Numbered from the stretch's first letter, positions 51,459 to 61,586 are shown. The stretch: 64,000 bases of DNA from a bacterium (GCA_030427705.1 JAUIBR010000007.1:124001-188000), one strand, 5' to 3'. The notes: generated by a model from the letters alone, not told the origin. Program-made: numbers and translations.

Positions 51459-54134
51459 ATGGACGCAACGAATCACAACTGGCACGCGCTAGAAAGCGCA
51501 GACGCGATAGAGCAACTCAGCTCTAACGCGGACACCGGATTAACCAAATCCGAGGTTGCCTCCCGTCTGGAAGAGGTCGGGCCAAACGCACTCGCCGAAG
51601 GCGAACACGCGACCTGGCTTCAAGTCTTGGTCCGCCAGTTCGTGGACGTTCTTATTGGGATTTTGGTTGTTGCAGCGGTCTTGTCCTTTGCCGTTGGGGA
51701 CGTCGGTGACGGTCTTACCATTTTCGCCATCATCGTCCTCAATGGCGTGCTTGGGTTTGTTCAAGAATGGCGAGCGGAGCAGGCACTTGCGGTGTTGCAG
51801 CAGATGTTGGCGCCACGATGCAAAGTGTTGCGAGACGATGAGTTTCACGAGATTGATGCCAGCGGTCTGGTGCCAGGCGATATCATTCGTTTGGACACCG
51901 GCGACCGCGTGCCCGCCGATGCGCGAATCCTCAGTCACTTGAATCTCTCGATCGATGAAGCCGCGCTTACCGGCGAAAGCGAACCTGTTAGGAAATCCGC
52001 TGAGCCTGTGAGCGCAGATGCTCCGCTTAGCGAGCGCACTTCGATGGCTTTCACCGGGACGGCGGTCACAAGCGGTCACGGCCTTGCCGTGGTGGTCGAG
52101 ACCGGGATGCGCACGGAATTCGGCAAGATTGCTGACCTGACGTCAAACGTGCGTGGAGACGAGACCCATCTTCAAAAACAGCTGGGGCATCTCGGGACTC
52201 GATTGGGGCTAGCAGCGGTGGGCGTGTCGATCCTCATCGCGGTCCTTGGCACGCTCACGGGTCGTGAGGTCATCGAAATGTTCATGACCGGGGTCGCGCT
52301 CGCCGTCGCCGTCGTGCCGGAGGGACTGCCCGCCGTAGTGACCATTACCCTGGCGCTTGGCGTGCGACAGATGCTGAAGCGCAAGGCATTGGTGCGTAAG
52401 CTCCAAGCCGCGGAAACCCTTGGCGCTGCGACAGTCATTTGCACCGATAAAACGGGGACGCTCACGAAAAACGAGATGACAGTCCAGCACATTTGGACTG
52501 CTTCAGGCGCGGTCGAGGTGACAGGCGTTGGCTACGAACCTGAGGGTGAGTTTCAGATTGATGGCGGCCAGATCGATGCCGAGATGCACCCTCACCTGAT
52601 TCAACTTCTGGAGTGCGGCGTGCGTTGCAACGATGCCCAGGTCGTCAAGGATGAGGCGGTTTGGAAAGCGCTGGGCGCACCTACAGAGGCGTCGCTGTTG
52701 ACCGCGGCGTTGAAGGCGGGGTTGGACGTTACACCTCAACGTGAGGTCGTCCACGAGGTCACGTTCGATTCCGAGCGAAAACGCATGAGCATTCTCGAGC
52801 GTGCCGACGGGGAACTGCGTGTATGGGTCAAAGGCGCACCCGAAATGCTGTTGGACCACTGCACGCATATCGCCACCAGGGACGGCGGCATCGAGTTGGA
52901 CTCCGAAAAACGCCACGACGTCGAAGCTGCTCTGGTAGGGCAAGCTGAACAAGGACGCCGCACCTTGGGCCTCGCCTGGAAACCGATGGAGAACGCCACG
53001 ACCGACGCCGAAGAATTGGAGAGCGGGCTCACATTCCTGGGGTTTGTTGGCATTATCGACCCACCACGTGAGCAGGTGCCGTCTGCGCTGAAGATGGCTC
53101 AGAAAGCTGGCATCGACACGATCATGATTACGGGCGACGCGCCGACGACCGCCATGGCAATTGCCAAAAGCGTCGGCCTCGACGCGGAGTTTGCAGTCAC
53201 GGGCCCCGAGCTCGAAGCGATGACACGCGAGGAGCTCGAAGAAGTGCTGAAGGGTCAGGTGTTGTTTGCCCGAGCCACGCCCGAGCACAAACTCAGGATC
53301 GTTGAGGTACTTCAGGACCGCGGCGAGATTGTGGCGATGACCGGCGACGGGGTGAACGATGCGCCGGCGCTCAAGAAGGCGGATATCGGAATCGCGATGG
53401 GGCAGCGGGGAACCGAGGTTGCCCGCGGTGCCAGCGAGATGGTGCTGATTGACGACAACTTCGCCTCGATCGTCAGCGCGGTCGAAGAAGGACGGCGGCA
53501 GTACGATAACATCCAGAAGTTCGTTCGCTATCTGTTGTCCTCGAATTTTGGTGAGGTCGTCGCCATCGCGGCCAGCATTATTGTGGGCGGGCCGCTGATC
53601 CTGATGCCGGTGCAAATCCTGTGGGCGAATCTGGTGACGGACGGTGTCACCGCGGTCGCGTTGGGCGCCGAGCCGGTCGAACCAGATACGATGGAACGCC
53701 CACCACGTGACCCCAAAGCAAATCTCATCGACTGGATGGGTGTGGGTTCAATCCTCCTACTTGGCGGCTACCTGGGCGGGGCGACGTATGCTGTGTTCCA
53801 CTGGTACCTGCAAGGCGACCCGAGCGAGGTTGCACGCGCCCAGACGATGGCGTTCACGGGTCTTATCGTCTTCGAGAAGATAAACGTCTTCAACTTCCGA
53901 AGCCTTCACATGCCGCTGTTTCGCATGGGGTTCTTCAGCAACCCCTGGGTGATTGGCGCCTGGTTGTTGAACATGGGGCTGCAGATTGCCGCGGTCTACA
54001 CACCGTTCCTGCAGGACCTTTTGCACACGGTTCCTCTTACGTTGAACGACTGGGGCGTCTTGTTCGCGGTGGGTCTACCGATATTTGTGGTCGGAGAGTT
54101 CGTGAAGGTCATCTGGCGGCGGGTGCGCGTTTGA
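51459..54134 (+). CDS. P2-type cation-transporting ATPase (Ca2+/Mn2+ PMR1-like), 891 aa
   Basis: ATG at 51459 is preferred to a start at 51339 because residues before it are unlike the family and come from repeat-like intergenic DNA. From 51459 the length (891) is typical of this class. Motifs are LTGES (actuator), PEGLPAVVTITLALG in M4, the phosphorylation site CTDKTGTLT with Asp near residue 330, KGAPE, and MTGDGVNDAPALKKADIGIAMG. M6 has NLVTDG, keeping the Asn and Asp used for Ca/Mn. The enzyme pumps divalent cations, probably Ca2+ or Mn2+, out of the cytoplasm. It is followed by a lipoprotein gene 26 bp downstream. Confidence 0.85.
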   Translation: MDATNHNWHALESADAIEQLSSNADTGLTKSEVASRLEEVGPNALAEGEHATWLQVLVRQFVDVLIGILVVAAVLSFAVGDVGDGLTIFAIIVLNGVLGFVQEWRAEQALAVLQQMLAPRCKVLRDDEFHEIDASGLVPGDIIRLDTGDRVPADARILSHLNLSIDEAALTGESEPVRKSAEPVSADAPLSERTSMAFTGTAVTSGHGLAVVVETGMRTEFGKIADLTSNVRGDETHLQKQLGHLGTRLGLAAVGVSILIAVLGTLTGREVIEMFMTGVALAVAVVPEGLPAVVTITLALGVRQMLKRKALVRKLQAAETLGAATVICTDKTGTLTKNEMTVQHIWTASGAVEVTGVGYEPEGEFQIDGGQIDAEMHPHLIQLLECGVRCNDAQVVKDEAVWKALGAPTEASLLTAALKAGLDVTPQREVVHEVTFDSERKRMSILERADGELRVWVKGAPEMLLDHCTHIATRDGGIELDSEKRHDVEAALVGQAEQGRRTLGLAWKPMENATTDAEELESGLTFLGFVGIIDPPREQVPSALKMAQKAGIDTIMITGDAPTTAMAIAKSVGLDAEFAVTGPELEAMTREELEEVLKGQVLFARATPEHKLRIVEVLQDRGEIVAMTGDGVNDAPALKKADIGIAMGQRGTEVARGASEMVLIDDNFASIVSAVEEGRRQYDNIQKFVRYLLSSNFGEVVAIAASIIVGGPLILMPVQILWANLVTDGVTAVALGAEPVEPDTMERPPRDPKANLIDWMGVGSILLLGGYLGGATYAVFHWYLQGDPSEVARAQTMAFTGLIVFEKINVFNFRSLHMPLFRMGFFSNPWVIGAWLLNMGLQIAAVYTPFLQDLLHTVPLTLNDWGVLFAVGLPIFVVGEFVKVIWRRVRV

Positions 54135-54160
54135 AAGTCATGAAGCCAAGTCGAGGAACC

Positions 54161-55033
54161 ATGAATTCAAGACACATTTTTGCAGTAATCACATGTATAT
54201 TTTTGGGCTGTAGTTCAGACTCGAACTCGAACAATGGCGCAGACCTGACCCTTCTTACCGGCGAGCAGGTTGGTCAGATTTTATGCCCATTTGAGAGCGC
54301 CTGCGACGGTCGTGATCCCGGAAGTTGTGTGCGCAACTATCTCGATGACGATTTTATCACCGACATCTTTTTGGCTGAGCGGCTGCGGGCATCCACGTTG
54401 GCCTCCTGCGTACAAAGTGCGAACTCGTGTGAGGACTATCAAAGGTGCAAAGGTACTGAGGATTGTCAGGTTTCCCGCTGTGATGGTTCAACTCTTTTGG
54501 AATGCAATGATGGCAAGATTCGCCCTCGTAACTGCGCCGCCGAAGGGTTGTCATGTATCGGGGCTACGTGCGGAGTGCCCAACGAGGTCTGCACTTCAGA
54601 ATTCGCCTGCTCGGGCGACGTGTTTCTGTGGTGTCCGGGGGATGGTCAGGAGATTCCGATTGCAGTCAACTGTGCGGTGTTGGGCAAGTCATGCTCGAAT
54701 GGTTTGTGTACTGACCAGTCGAGTTCATCGTGCACCGAAGGTACGTGTGGTGCCGATGGCGTTTCTTTGAGCTATTGCGTCGGGGGAGTGCCGATAGAGG
54801 GCACGTGCGCCAATCTAAGCGAATCCTTAGTCTGTGAGGTTGGTGCGAGCGAACCCAACTGCGTCGCAAACCCAACCGAGTGCGACTCCCTGGACGGCGA
54901 CACCTGTGAAGGTGGTCGATTTGCGGTCAGTTGTAGAAACGGTAAGCAATATCGTGTTGATTGCGCTGCCGCTGGAGCAGAGTGTGTGCTTCCAGACGGC
55001 AGTTCTATCCCGACCTGTGAGATACCGGGGTGA
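54161..55033 (+). CDS. Cys-rich lipoprotein, 290 aa
   Basis: ATG at 54161 has GAGG 7 bp upstream, then MNSRHIFAVITCIFLGC with Cys at residue 17; a start at 54131 lacks a ribosome-binding site and would overlap the ATPase gene. After an Asn/Ser linker, the mature protein has about 28 cysteines in repeats such as CxGSTLLECNDG...CAAEGLSCIGATC, resembling myxobacterial Cys-rich secreted proteins. No enzyme motif is visible. Location is probably the outer membrane surface. Confidence 0.78.
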   Translation: MNSRHIFAVITCIFLGCSSDSNSNNGADLTLLTGEQVGQILCPFESACDGRDPGSCVRNYLDDDFITDIFLAERLRASTLASCVQSANSCEDYQRCKGTEDCQVSRCDGSTLLECNDGKIRPRNCAAEGLSCIGATCGVPNEVCTSEFACSGDVFLWCPGDGQEIPIAVNCAVLGKSCSNGLCTDQSSSSCTEGTCGADGVSLSYCVGGVPIEGTCANLSESLVCEVGASEPNCVANPTECDSLDGDTCEGGRFAVSCRNGKQYRVDCAAAGAECVLPDGSSIPTCEIPG

Positions 55034-55113
55034 ATGTAGTGAAGCTAAGATTGCACCGATGTTGTTGAGTATGTGGGGTTGTGGACCGATCTGGATGAGG
55101 GCATAGTCCGCCC

Positions 55114-57159
55114 ATGGAAACCGAAGACTCAAAATCAAAGAGCAGCCCCAAAGCCATTATCTTTCTAGTGGTTGTCATCGCATTGATGGCCGCGGGCGTT
55201 TTCTACTATCAGCACCAACGCAATGCGGAGCTTGAGGCTCAAGAAGCCAAGGCTCAGGAGATGTTCGCGCCGGTGTTCATGGCGATGGATGAGGCCGCGA
55301 AAGACAAGCCTGAGGATGCCAAGCAGCCATACGATATCGACAAGACGGTGCGGGTGATTCACGGCTTGGACAAAGCGCTCGAGCAGAGTGAGTCGCTGCA
55401 GGACTATCTGACCTACATGGCCAAGCAGGACTATCGCGGTGTTTCGCCGGAGGTTCTGGAAGGGCGCAAGAAGGTGCTCGATGTGTTGCTGCGGCTGTAT
55501 GCGAAGCAGACCGAGATCGAGAATCAGGAAGCGACGTTCACCGTGACGCGGACGATTCTGTCCGCGATGACCATGGTGGATGCAGACTTCAATATCGCGA
55601 CGGGTGGAGCGCCAACAGTTGACCGGGAGGAAGCGAAGAAGGTGTTGGCCGACCTGAAGGAAGAGCAGGCCGAACGCCAAGAACTGCTGAACGAGCTCGT
55701 TGCGCTAGAGACCGAGATGTTGGCCGTCATGGGCGAATACAGCGAGGTCTACTACAACCATCTTGCCGAATGGGACCGCGTTGTGACGGTTCGCGACCGC
55801 GCTTACCTGGCCGCAGCCCGCGGCAATTGGTCGGCGGCTGAGGGCGCGGCGACCAAAGCGATGGAGCTAGCGCCGTCAGAGACCGAAGCACACCTCATCA
55901 AAGCCTTGTCGTTGATCGAACAGTACGAGCCAACCAATGCCGAAGGCGACCCGCTTGGCCGAGCGAATGCGTTGTTGGGCGACTACATCAAAGAGCACCC
56001 GGATCGCACTGCACCGGCGCTTGTGTTGCTAGGCATGACGCAAGAGCGCATGGGCAATGCGGAAGAGGCTAGCCTGAACTACCAGCAGGCCGCGGCGTAT
56101 TACCCCAAACAAGCTGATAACCTGACCGATATGTTGGACCCGTATCGCGTACGTTCGTACCTGCGGAAGACCAAAGAGGGTGACCTGATCGTCGACCTGT
56201 ACGAATCGACCATGCTGGGAGCGGGAATCTTCTCGCCAGACCTGCATTTGGCCCGTGGATTCTTCGCCAAGGGTGAAGTGGATAAGGGGCGAAAGAAGGT
56301 CTTGGACCACTTCTCGCGCCGGCGAAACCAAGCGCAATGGAACTTGATCCTGAGCGACCTCGAGTACTGCACCCAAAATCTGGGCACGGATTTCGACAAG
56401 ATTTTCATCGAAAAGTCCCATCTTCGCCTTGAGGCGGAGCCGACCCTCATCGGCAGTAAACTCGCGGTGAAGGTCAACAACCAGAGTAAGCGAAAGCTCT
56501 ACAACGCCACGCTGTTGTTGGCGCTTCGCTTCACGGACATGCACCGCGAAGATTGGCAGGTGTTCAAGGTTGGAGAAACCGTGCCACTTGTTGACGCCAA
56601 TGCCAAAACGGACTTCGGCGACCTCGAGATTCAGTACGAGTTCCTGGGCCAGGTTCGCGGTGTTGATGACATCGTCGCCAACCGCGCAATCCTGGTGACC
56701 GACGATGCAGTGATGTGGGTTGATACCGACGAATACAAGTTAGCGTTGGCTCGGCAGCAGGCCAAGCAGGCCCAAGCCGACCCACAGATCGCCAAGCAGC
56801 GTCAGTCGTGGTTTGACGCCATGAAGCTGTCGCCTACAGCGATTACGTCCATGATCCAAGAGTCCGGCAATATGAACGTCGACTTGGGAATCGGCAAAGA
56901 CGATATCAGCGTGAAACTCCCTCGCGAGGTCGCGCTTCTAAACCCCGTGTTCCGTATCAAAACGGACGACGGCGAAGTGGCTCCAAGCGCTAACAAACTT
57001 AGCGATGACGGTATCCAGCTTGAGTTTGGCGATGTCGCCAATCTTGAGGCCAAGGACGCCCCCGCCGTGTTCACCGTTGTCCTGCATAGCCGCTTCGGCG
57101 AATTCGAGATCGACCTCGATGTGGCAAAGCGGAAGATCGCCGGCGTCCGCTACAAGTAG
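55114..57159 (+). CDS. Single-pass membrane protein with TPR region, 681 aa
   Basis: A charged N terminus is followed by one membrane helix (about residues 13-31, AIIFLVVVIALMAAGVFYY), so the bulk is probably periplasmic. Residues about 35-220 are helical and coiled-coil-like; 225-350 show TPR-like pairs (RGNWSAAEGAATKAMELAPSETEAHLIKAL, GNAEEASLNYQQAAAYYPK). The C-terminal 250 residues are beta-rich, with SKLAVKVNNQSKRKLYNATLLLALRF resembling a beta-sandwich. It lies 45 bp before the giant CapB-like gene and is probably its partner. Function is unknown. Confidence 0.75.
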   Translation: METEDSKSKSSPKAIIFLVVVIALMAAGVFYYQHQRNAELEAQEAKAQEMFAPVFMAMDEAAKDKPEDAKQPYDIDKTVRVIHGLDKALEQSESLQDYLTYMAKQDYRGVSPEVLEGRKKVLDVLLRLYAKQTEIENQEATFTVTRTILSAMTMVDADFNIATGGAPTVDREEAKKVLADLKEEQAERQELLNELVALETEMLAVMGEYSEVYYNHLAEWDRVVTVRDRAYLAAARGNWSAAEGAATKAMELAPSETEAHLIKALSLIEQYEPTNAEGDPLGRANALLGDYIKEHPDRTAPALVLLGMTQERMGNAEEASLNYQQAAAYYPKQADNLTDMLDPYRVRSYLRKTKEGDLIVDLYESTMLGAGIFSPDLHLARGFFAKGEVDKGRKKVLDHFSRRRNQAQWNLILSDLEYCTQNLGTDFDKIFIEKSHLRLEAEPTLIGSKLAVKVNNQSKRKLYNATLLLALRFTDMHREDWQVFKVGETVPLVDANAKTDFGDLEIQYEFLGQVRGVDDIVANRAILVTDDAVMWVDTDEYKLALARQQAKQAQADPQIAKQRQSWFDAMKLSPTAITSMIQESGNMNVDLGIGKDDISVKLPREVALLNPVFRIKTDDGEVAPSANKLSDDGIQLEFGDVANLEAKDAPAVFTVVLHSRFGEFEIDLDVAKRKIAGVRYK

Positions 57160-57163
57160 CAGT

Positions 57164-57194
57164 TTTTACCCCCAACCTCGGGTTTGGGGTAAAA
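57164..57194 (+). other. Strong hairpin between the TPR gene and the CapB-like gene
   Basis: TTTTACCCCCAACC, a TCG loop and GGTTTGGGGTAAAA pair over 13 of 14 positions. It ends 10 nt before the next start codon and no T run follows, so it is not a terminator for the plus strand. It may limit translation of the downstream gene or stabilise the upstream message. Confidence 0.5.
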
Positions 57195-57204
57195 TGCAGC
57201 TGCG

Positions 57205-60200
57205 ATGCTCTATCTCTTCGAACCAGACAGTCCGATTACCACGCTGCACGGCGCTCTCCCGCCGCTTGTTCAGCAGTTGGACCACTCTGCGTTGGCCGTG
57301 GTCGAGGCCGCGATGGCGAAGGTTTCGCCGGCGGCCAGCGAGCTAGCTTCAAAGCTTGAGCATCCTGACGCCCATCTTGAAGTGCAGCATCGGCTTTGGC
57401 GGCAGCTCATGCGTGTCTTCGAGGACGAGAATCGACGCCTGTTTGAGGGGCGCCAGCGAGTGCGGCGTTTCTCGGACCAGTACTTCGCGCAGGTTCCCGG
57501 GCGAGCCCGTACCGAGATTCTGATTAACCAGCTTCGGGCAGAGGCTGACAGCTTTTGGCAGCGTTTTTGGGACGTTCGTGCGGTCGACCGCCACTTGGAC
57601 GTGGAGACGTATCTCGAACGCCATACTCGCCGCGAATCGCACGTCATCGCGAGGGTTCGACTGACGCTCTTGGCGGCAGAATACCTCGCTTGGGATATCG
57701 CAGGGCGTGCGCACGAAGAGGACCTGCCAAAGATCGCTAGCGCGTTGTTGAGCGATATTGGCGCGAATGTGTTGTTGGACGTGGCGGCCAGCGCGGAATT
57801 TGAAGACCTGGCCTGGCATGCGCTTCGCGCGGCGAAGCCGCTGCTTGTTCCCTTGCTTGAATCTGCATCAGCACCAGCACTTTGGCTGTCGACCCTGGTC
57901 AGGATTAGCGGTCAGGCAAACCAGTGGTCTTGGCATCGCCGAACGGCATTTGAGATCTTGGCGCACGAGCCCGAGTCCGGATACGAGCTGCTCTTGGACC
58001 GATTGACCAAGCCCAGTGACGCACACGATGACTGGCATGTACGGGCGCGCTGCGGCAGCTTGTTGGTCGACGCTCATGGTGGCGAAACCACGTGGAAAGG
58101 TCTGCGGCGCATGGCCGGTGGTGAGTCAAGCGATGGCGTTCTCTTCGAGATCTGTACCGCCCTGGGAAATCGCGACGAGAAGGCTGCGGTCGAGCTTCTG
58201 TTTGACCTGGGTCAGCCCCCGTTTGTCCCCAAGGTGCGTGCTTGTGCGGCGCGTTCGTTGGCTTGGGTTGCAGCGCGTGGCGAAGAGGGAGCTGGTGCAG
58301 CTGCGGAGTTCCTGGCCCGACTGATTGACCTTGAACAAGACGATACCGCGCTGCGCATCATGACCCATCGCATGGCGTGGGTCTTATCCCAACCTGACTT
58401 ACCCACCGAGCAAGCCAATGTCGCGAAGGAAACCCTGCGTGATGCGCTCGCCCCACGGCTTGAGGCTGAGAAAGACGCAGCGCTGGCAAACGCGCTGACC
58501 GACTTCCGGCAAGAGATGGCGCAGGGGACGGTCGATGAGCTTGTAGTTGGCTTCAAAAAACTTGAGTACGGGCAAGGTATCTTTGTGGCCGGTGATGTCT
58601 CTGAATCCGACCTCGGGCTGGCGATGGCGATCGTGGCTCGTGATGGATACGGGCTCTACGCGCGGCGGCTTCTGGGTCGCTGGCGAGTGCGTCGCGGTGA
58701 GCGTTTCCGGACGCGGCCCTGGCGAGTGCTGCATGAGCTCAGGCACCCGGCGCCAAACAAGCGGCAGGGTTACCACCACACGCGGGCTCGAGTGTTCCCC
58801 GGCGCGTTGCGCGCCCACCCCACGCATCTGGGGGAACTGACGCCAACGGCTGTCCCTGGCGAGCGAAAACAAGTTGGTGCAGAAGGCGGTTGGGCGCCGT
58901 ATCTGCCACATGTTGATGATGTTCTGGATGCACAGATTAGCCGTCGCCCCATTCGCATCTTCACTTCGGTGGGGGTGACGGAGTTGGAGGCGCCTCGGAC
59001 AGGAGTGGGCCGGCTTCGCAACTACGCAAAGGTCTCATGGCGCTACGCGGACTTGGACGGCATGCGCCAGGCTTCAATTCTGGGCGGTGACGAGCAAGAG
59101 CGCGGGCGTTTCCTGGCGTTCATTGAGAATGAGCTCGGGACCAAGGTGACGTTCCGTCCGTTCTTTGAAGACGACCCTGTCCCGCCGCATGTTCGCAGTC
59201 TGATTGGCTCAACGAGCAGCGCCAAGCCGCTAGGTGCTTTGCAGGGCCGGCCGAAACTTCTGGAGTCTGCAACGTTTCTTCCACTCGTCGCGACCTCCTT
59301 CGCAGACCGCGTTGGCCAGTTCATGACAACCAGTGAGCGCGTGGCTTCACAGGTCAGCTCGGTTCTGTTTGAGCGCGTTGGCGTCCGGATTCAGGACCTC
59401 GGATTTGTCATCGTCGGCCTCTTTCTGTTTTTCGTGGGCCGCATGGTGTGGGCTCGACATCGAATTGATGTGGCGCGAAACGGAATCCCATTAAGCGTTG
59501 GTGGGTGGGGCACGCGCGGAAAGAGCGGTACCGAACGCCTCAAGGCCGGCATGTTCCACGGCATGGGCTACGACGTCTTCGTGAAGACGACCGGCTGCGA
59601 AGCCATGTTCATCCATGCGCCGCGCGGCGCTGAGGCCCGTGAAATCTTCATCTATCGCCCCTACGACAAGGCGTCGATCTGGGAACAACGCGACATGTTA
59701 GAGATGGGCTATAATATGCGCTCCGACGTCTTTTTGTGGGAGTGCATGGCCCTGAATCCTCGATACGTCGAGATTCTGCAGGCCGGCTGGATGCGTGATG
59801 ACATCGTGACGCTTACCAATGCCTACCCCGACCACGAAGATATTCAGGGGCCGGCCGGCGTGGACGTTGCCGCGACCATCGGGCGATTCTTGCCACGGAA
59901 ACTGACGGCGATTACTGCGGAACGCGAGATGTTGCCGGTGTTTCAGGAACTCTCGCGCAAGAAGCAGACGAACCTGTTGGTGGTCGGCGAAGAGGATGAA
60001 TTCCTAATCCCTGACGATTCTTTGCAGCGTTTCCCTTACAACGAGCACCCCAGAAATATCTCGTTATGCGCTCGCCTCGCCCAGGAATTGGGCATCGAGC
60101 CGGAGTTCGCGACCTTCATGATGGCCGACAAAGTTGTGCCTGACTTGGGCGTGTTGAAAGTCTATCCCGAGGTCAATGTTCGTGGTCGTTATCTGAAGTT

Positions 60201-61578
60201 TATCAACGGTTGTTCTGCCAACGAACGTGCGGGTTTCATGAACAACTGGACCCGCATGAATCTCAACGATGTTGGGCCGAAGAACGACCCCACACGCCGC
60301 GTTGCGACCGTCGTGAACAACCGCGGCGACCGTGTATCCCGGTCGGTCGTGTTTGCCGACATCTTGGTTCGCGATGTCGCTGTCGACCGTCATATCCTGA
60401 TCGGCACGAACCTGTCGGGACTTCGCATCTACTTCAATGAATCGCTGGATCGCTACCTTGCAAACGTGGCGATTCTGGACGACGGAGACAACGACGCCGA
60501 CCAGGCGCATCGCCGTCTTCGCGATTTCATGTCGCGTGTTCGAATCTTTCGGTCGACCGCATCCGAGCTCACAGATGAGCTGCGTATCATGCTCAGCGCC
60601 GTCGCCACAGAATGGTCACCCGACGAGGCGTTCGAAAACGCGCTCGAGTCAAAGCTCAAAGACTGGGCGGGCGTCTTTAGCGAATATGACAAAATTCGGC
60701 ATACTTTGTCGCAAGACGACCTTGTCCTGTCCGCCTTGAAATCCATGCAAGAGACCGCGTTGGTCAAAGACGACGCCGGTGTCGCTGATTCCCTTGCAAA
60801 CTGCCCGCCCGAGGATGCTATCGAGCATTGGTGCGAACGGCTCGCCTGCGCCATCGCGCACGACTTTGTCACGACCAAACTCAACGACTTCTTAGAGAAA
60901 CCTGGCAGCGTCGCTGAGTTCCACAAGGTCGTCCATGGCGTGTGGCGCCAACGTTTCTGGCACACCGTGCACAGTATCGACGACCCCGAAATCTCGGGCG
61001 ATGGAATCATCTTGGAGGCGGCGAAAGTCATGCCACCCGGTTGCCATATTGACCTGATGGGCACGCAGAATATCAAAGGGACAGGCTTGGATTTCGTGTA
61101 TCGATGGGTCGAACTCAACACGACGATGTTACGCGTAAATCGCCTGCCAACCATCGACGAACAGGGCTTCGCGGATGAGCTCATGTGGTTGTCTAGCGCG
61201 GCGCAATTCGGCATGACCGAGGCGCTGCAGGCCTGGCGAGCATTGGGTGAGTTGAGCGAAACGCGGCGGTTGACCCCGCGTGATGTGGGCCTGATTGAAC
61301 GCGCCCGAGCCCACCTTGCCACCCTGACCGAGGCAAAACTAACAGAAGCTACCGCGCGGTCCGACGCCGGCGACCAAGCCGCGGTTTGGTGGATGCCCGC
61401 CATGGAAGCGCTCGAAAAATGGCTCGACCCCCTCGACGCTGTCGCTCGCCGCTATCGCTCGGAAGCGTTCATGCGCGACCTCGCCGCCGCCCGCATCAGC
61501 CACGCCAAGATGGCGTACGAGATGCAGAAGCTGACAAAACGCCAAAAGGGCGGGTGGTTAACGAACAAATTCCGCTAG
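57205..61578 (+). CDS. HEAT-repeat, TM and CapB/PgsB-like (Mur-ligase fold) fusion protein, 1457 aa
   Basis: Residues 1-500 are helical repeats of HEAT/ARM type (VLLDVAASAEFEDLAWHALRAAKPLL and others). A membrane helix lies near 733-752 (LGFVIVGLFLFFVGRMVW). From about 765 the sequence follows CapB/PgsB poly-gamma-glutamate synthases: P-loop GTRGKSG near 772, KTTGC, VFLWECMALNP, TNAYPDHEDIQGP and FINGCSANE, all typical of the Mur-ligase fold that joins amino acids by ATP. The last 380 residues, including MPPGCHIDLMGTQNIKGTGLDFVY, match nothing I recognise. CapB is normally about 400 residues and works with a CapC/PgsC membrane partner, which is not seen here. Product is unknown, perhaps a gamma-linked amide polymer. 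Confidence 0.75.
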   Translation: MLYLFEPDSPITTLHGALPPLVQQLDHSALAVVEAAMAKVSPAASELASKLEHPDAHLEVQHRLWRQLMRVFEDENRRLFEGRQRVRRFSDQYFAQVPGRARTEILINQLRAEADSFWQRFWDVRAVDRHLDVETYLERHTRRESHVIARVRLTLLAAEYLAWDIAGRAHEEDLPKIASALLSDIGANVLLDVAASAEFEDLAWHALRAAKPLLVPLLESASAPALWLSTLVRISGQANQWSWHRRTAFEILAHEPESGYELLLDRLTKPSDAHDDWHVRARCGSLLVDAHGGETTWKGLRRMAGGESSDGVLFEICTALGNRDEKAAVELLFDLGQPPFVPKVRACAARSLAWVAARGEEGAGAAAEFLARLIDLEQDDTALRIMTHRMAWVLSQPDLPTEQANVAKETLRDALAPRLEAEKDAALANALTDFRQEMAQGTVDELVVGFKKLEYGQGIFVAGDVSESDLGLAMAIVARDGYGLYARRLLGRWRVRRGERFRTRPWRVLHELRHPAPNKRQGYHHTRARVFPGALRAHPTHLGELTPTAVPGERKQVGAEGGWAPYLPHVDDVLDAQISRRPIRIFTSVGVTELEAPRTGVGRLRNYAKVSWRYADLDGMRQASILGGDEQERGRFLAFIENELGTKVTFRPFFEDDPVPPHVRSLIGSTSSAKPLGALQGRPKLLESATFLPLVATSFADRVGQFMTTSERVASQVSSVLFERVGVRIQDLGFVIVGLFLFFVGRMVWARHRIDVARNGIPLSVGGWGTRGKSGTERLKAGMFHGMGYDVFVKTTGCEAMFIHAPRGAEAREIFIYRPYDKASIWEQRDMLEMGYNMRSDVFLWECMALNPRYVEILQAGWMRDDIVTLTNAYPDHEDIQGPAGVDVAATIGRFLPRKLTAITAEREMLPVFQELSRKKQTNLLVVGEEDEFLIPDDSLQRFPYNEHPRNISLCARLAQELGIEPEFATFMMADKVVPDLGVLKVYPEVNVRGRYLKFINGCSANERAGFMNNWTRMNLNDVGPKNDPTRRVATVVNNRGDRVSRSVVFADILVRDVAVDRHILIGTNLSGLRIYFNESLDRYLANVAILDDGDNDADQAHRRLRDFMSRVRIFRSTASELTDELRIMLSAVATEWSPDEAFENALESKLKDWAGVFSEYDKIRHTLSQDDLVLSALKSMQETALVKDDAGVADSLANCPPEDAIEHWCERLACAIAHDFVTTKLNDFLEKPGSVAEFHKVVHGVWRQRFWHTVHSIDDPEISGDGIILEAAKVMPPGCHIDLMGTQNIKGTGLDFVYRWVELNTTMLRVNRLPTIDEQGFADELMWLSSAAQFGMTEALQAWRALGELSETRRLTPRDVGLIERARAHLATLTEAKLTEATARSDAGDQAAVWWMPAMEALEKWLDPLDAVARRYRSEAFMRDLAAARISHAKMAYEMQKLTKRQKGGWLTNKFR

Positions 61579-61586
61579 TTAGCTTG

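Noticed and set aside
52503-53615. Long minus-strand open frame (370 codons) opposite the P-type ATPase gene
   Set aside because: It is a shadow of the ATPase frame, which has all catalytic motifs. The opposite product has no recognisable domain and a skewed His/Arg/Leu composition.
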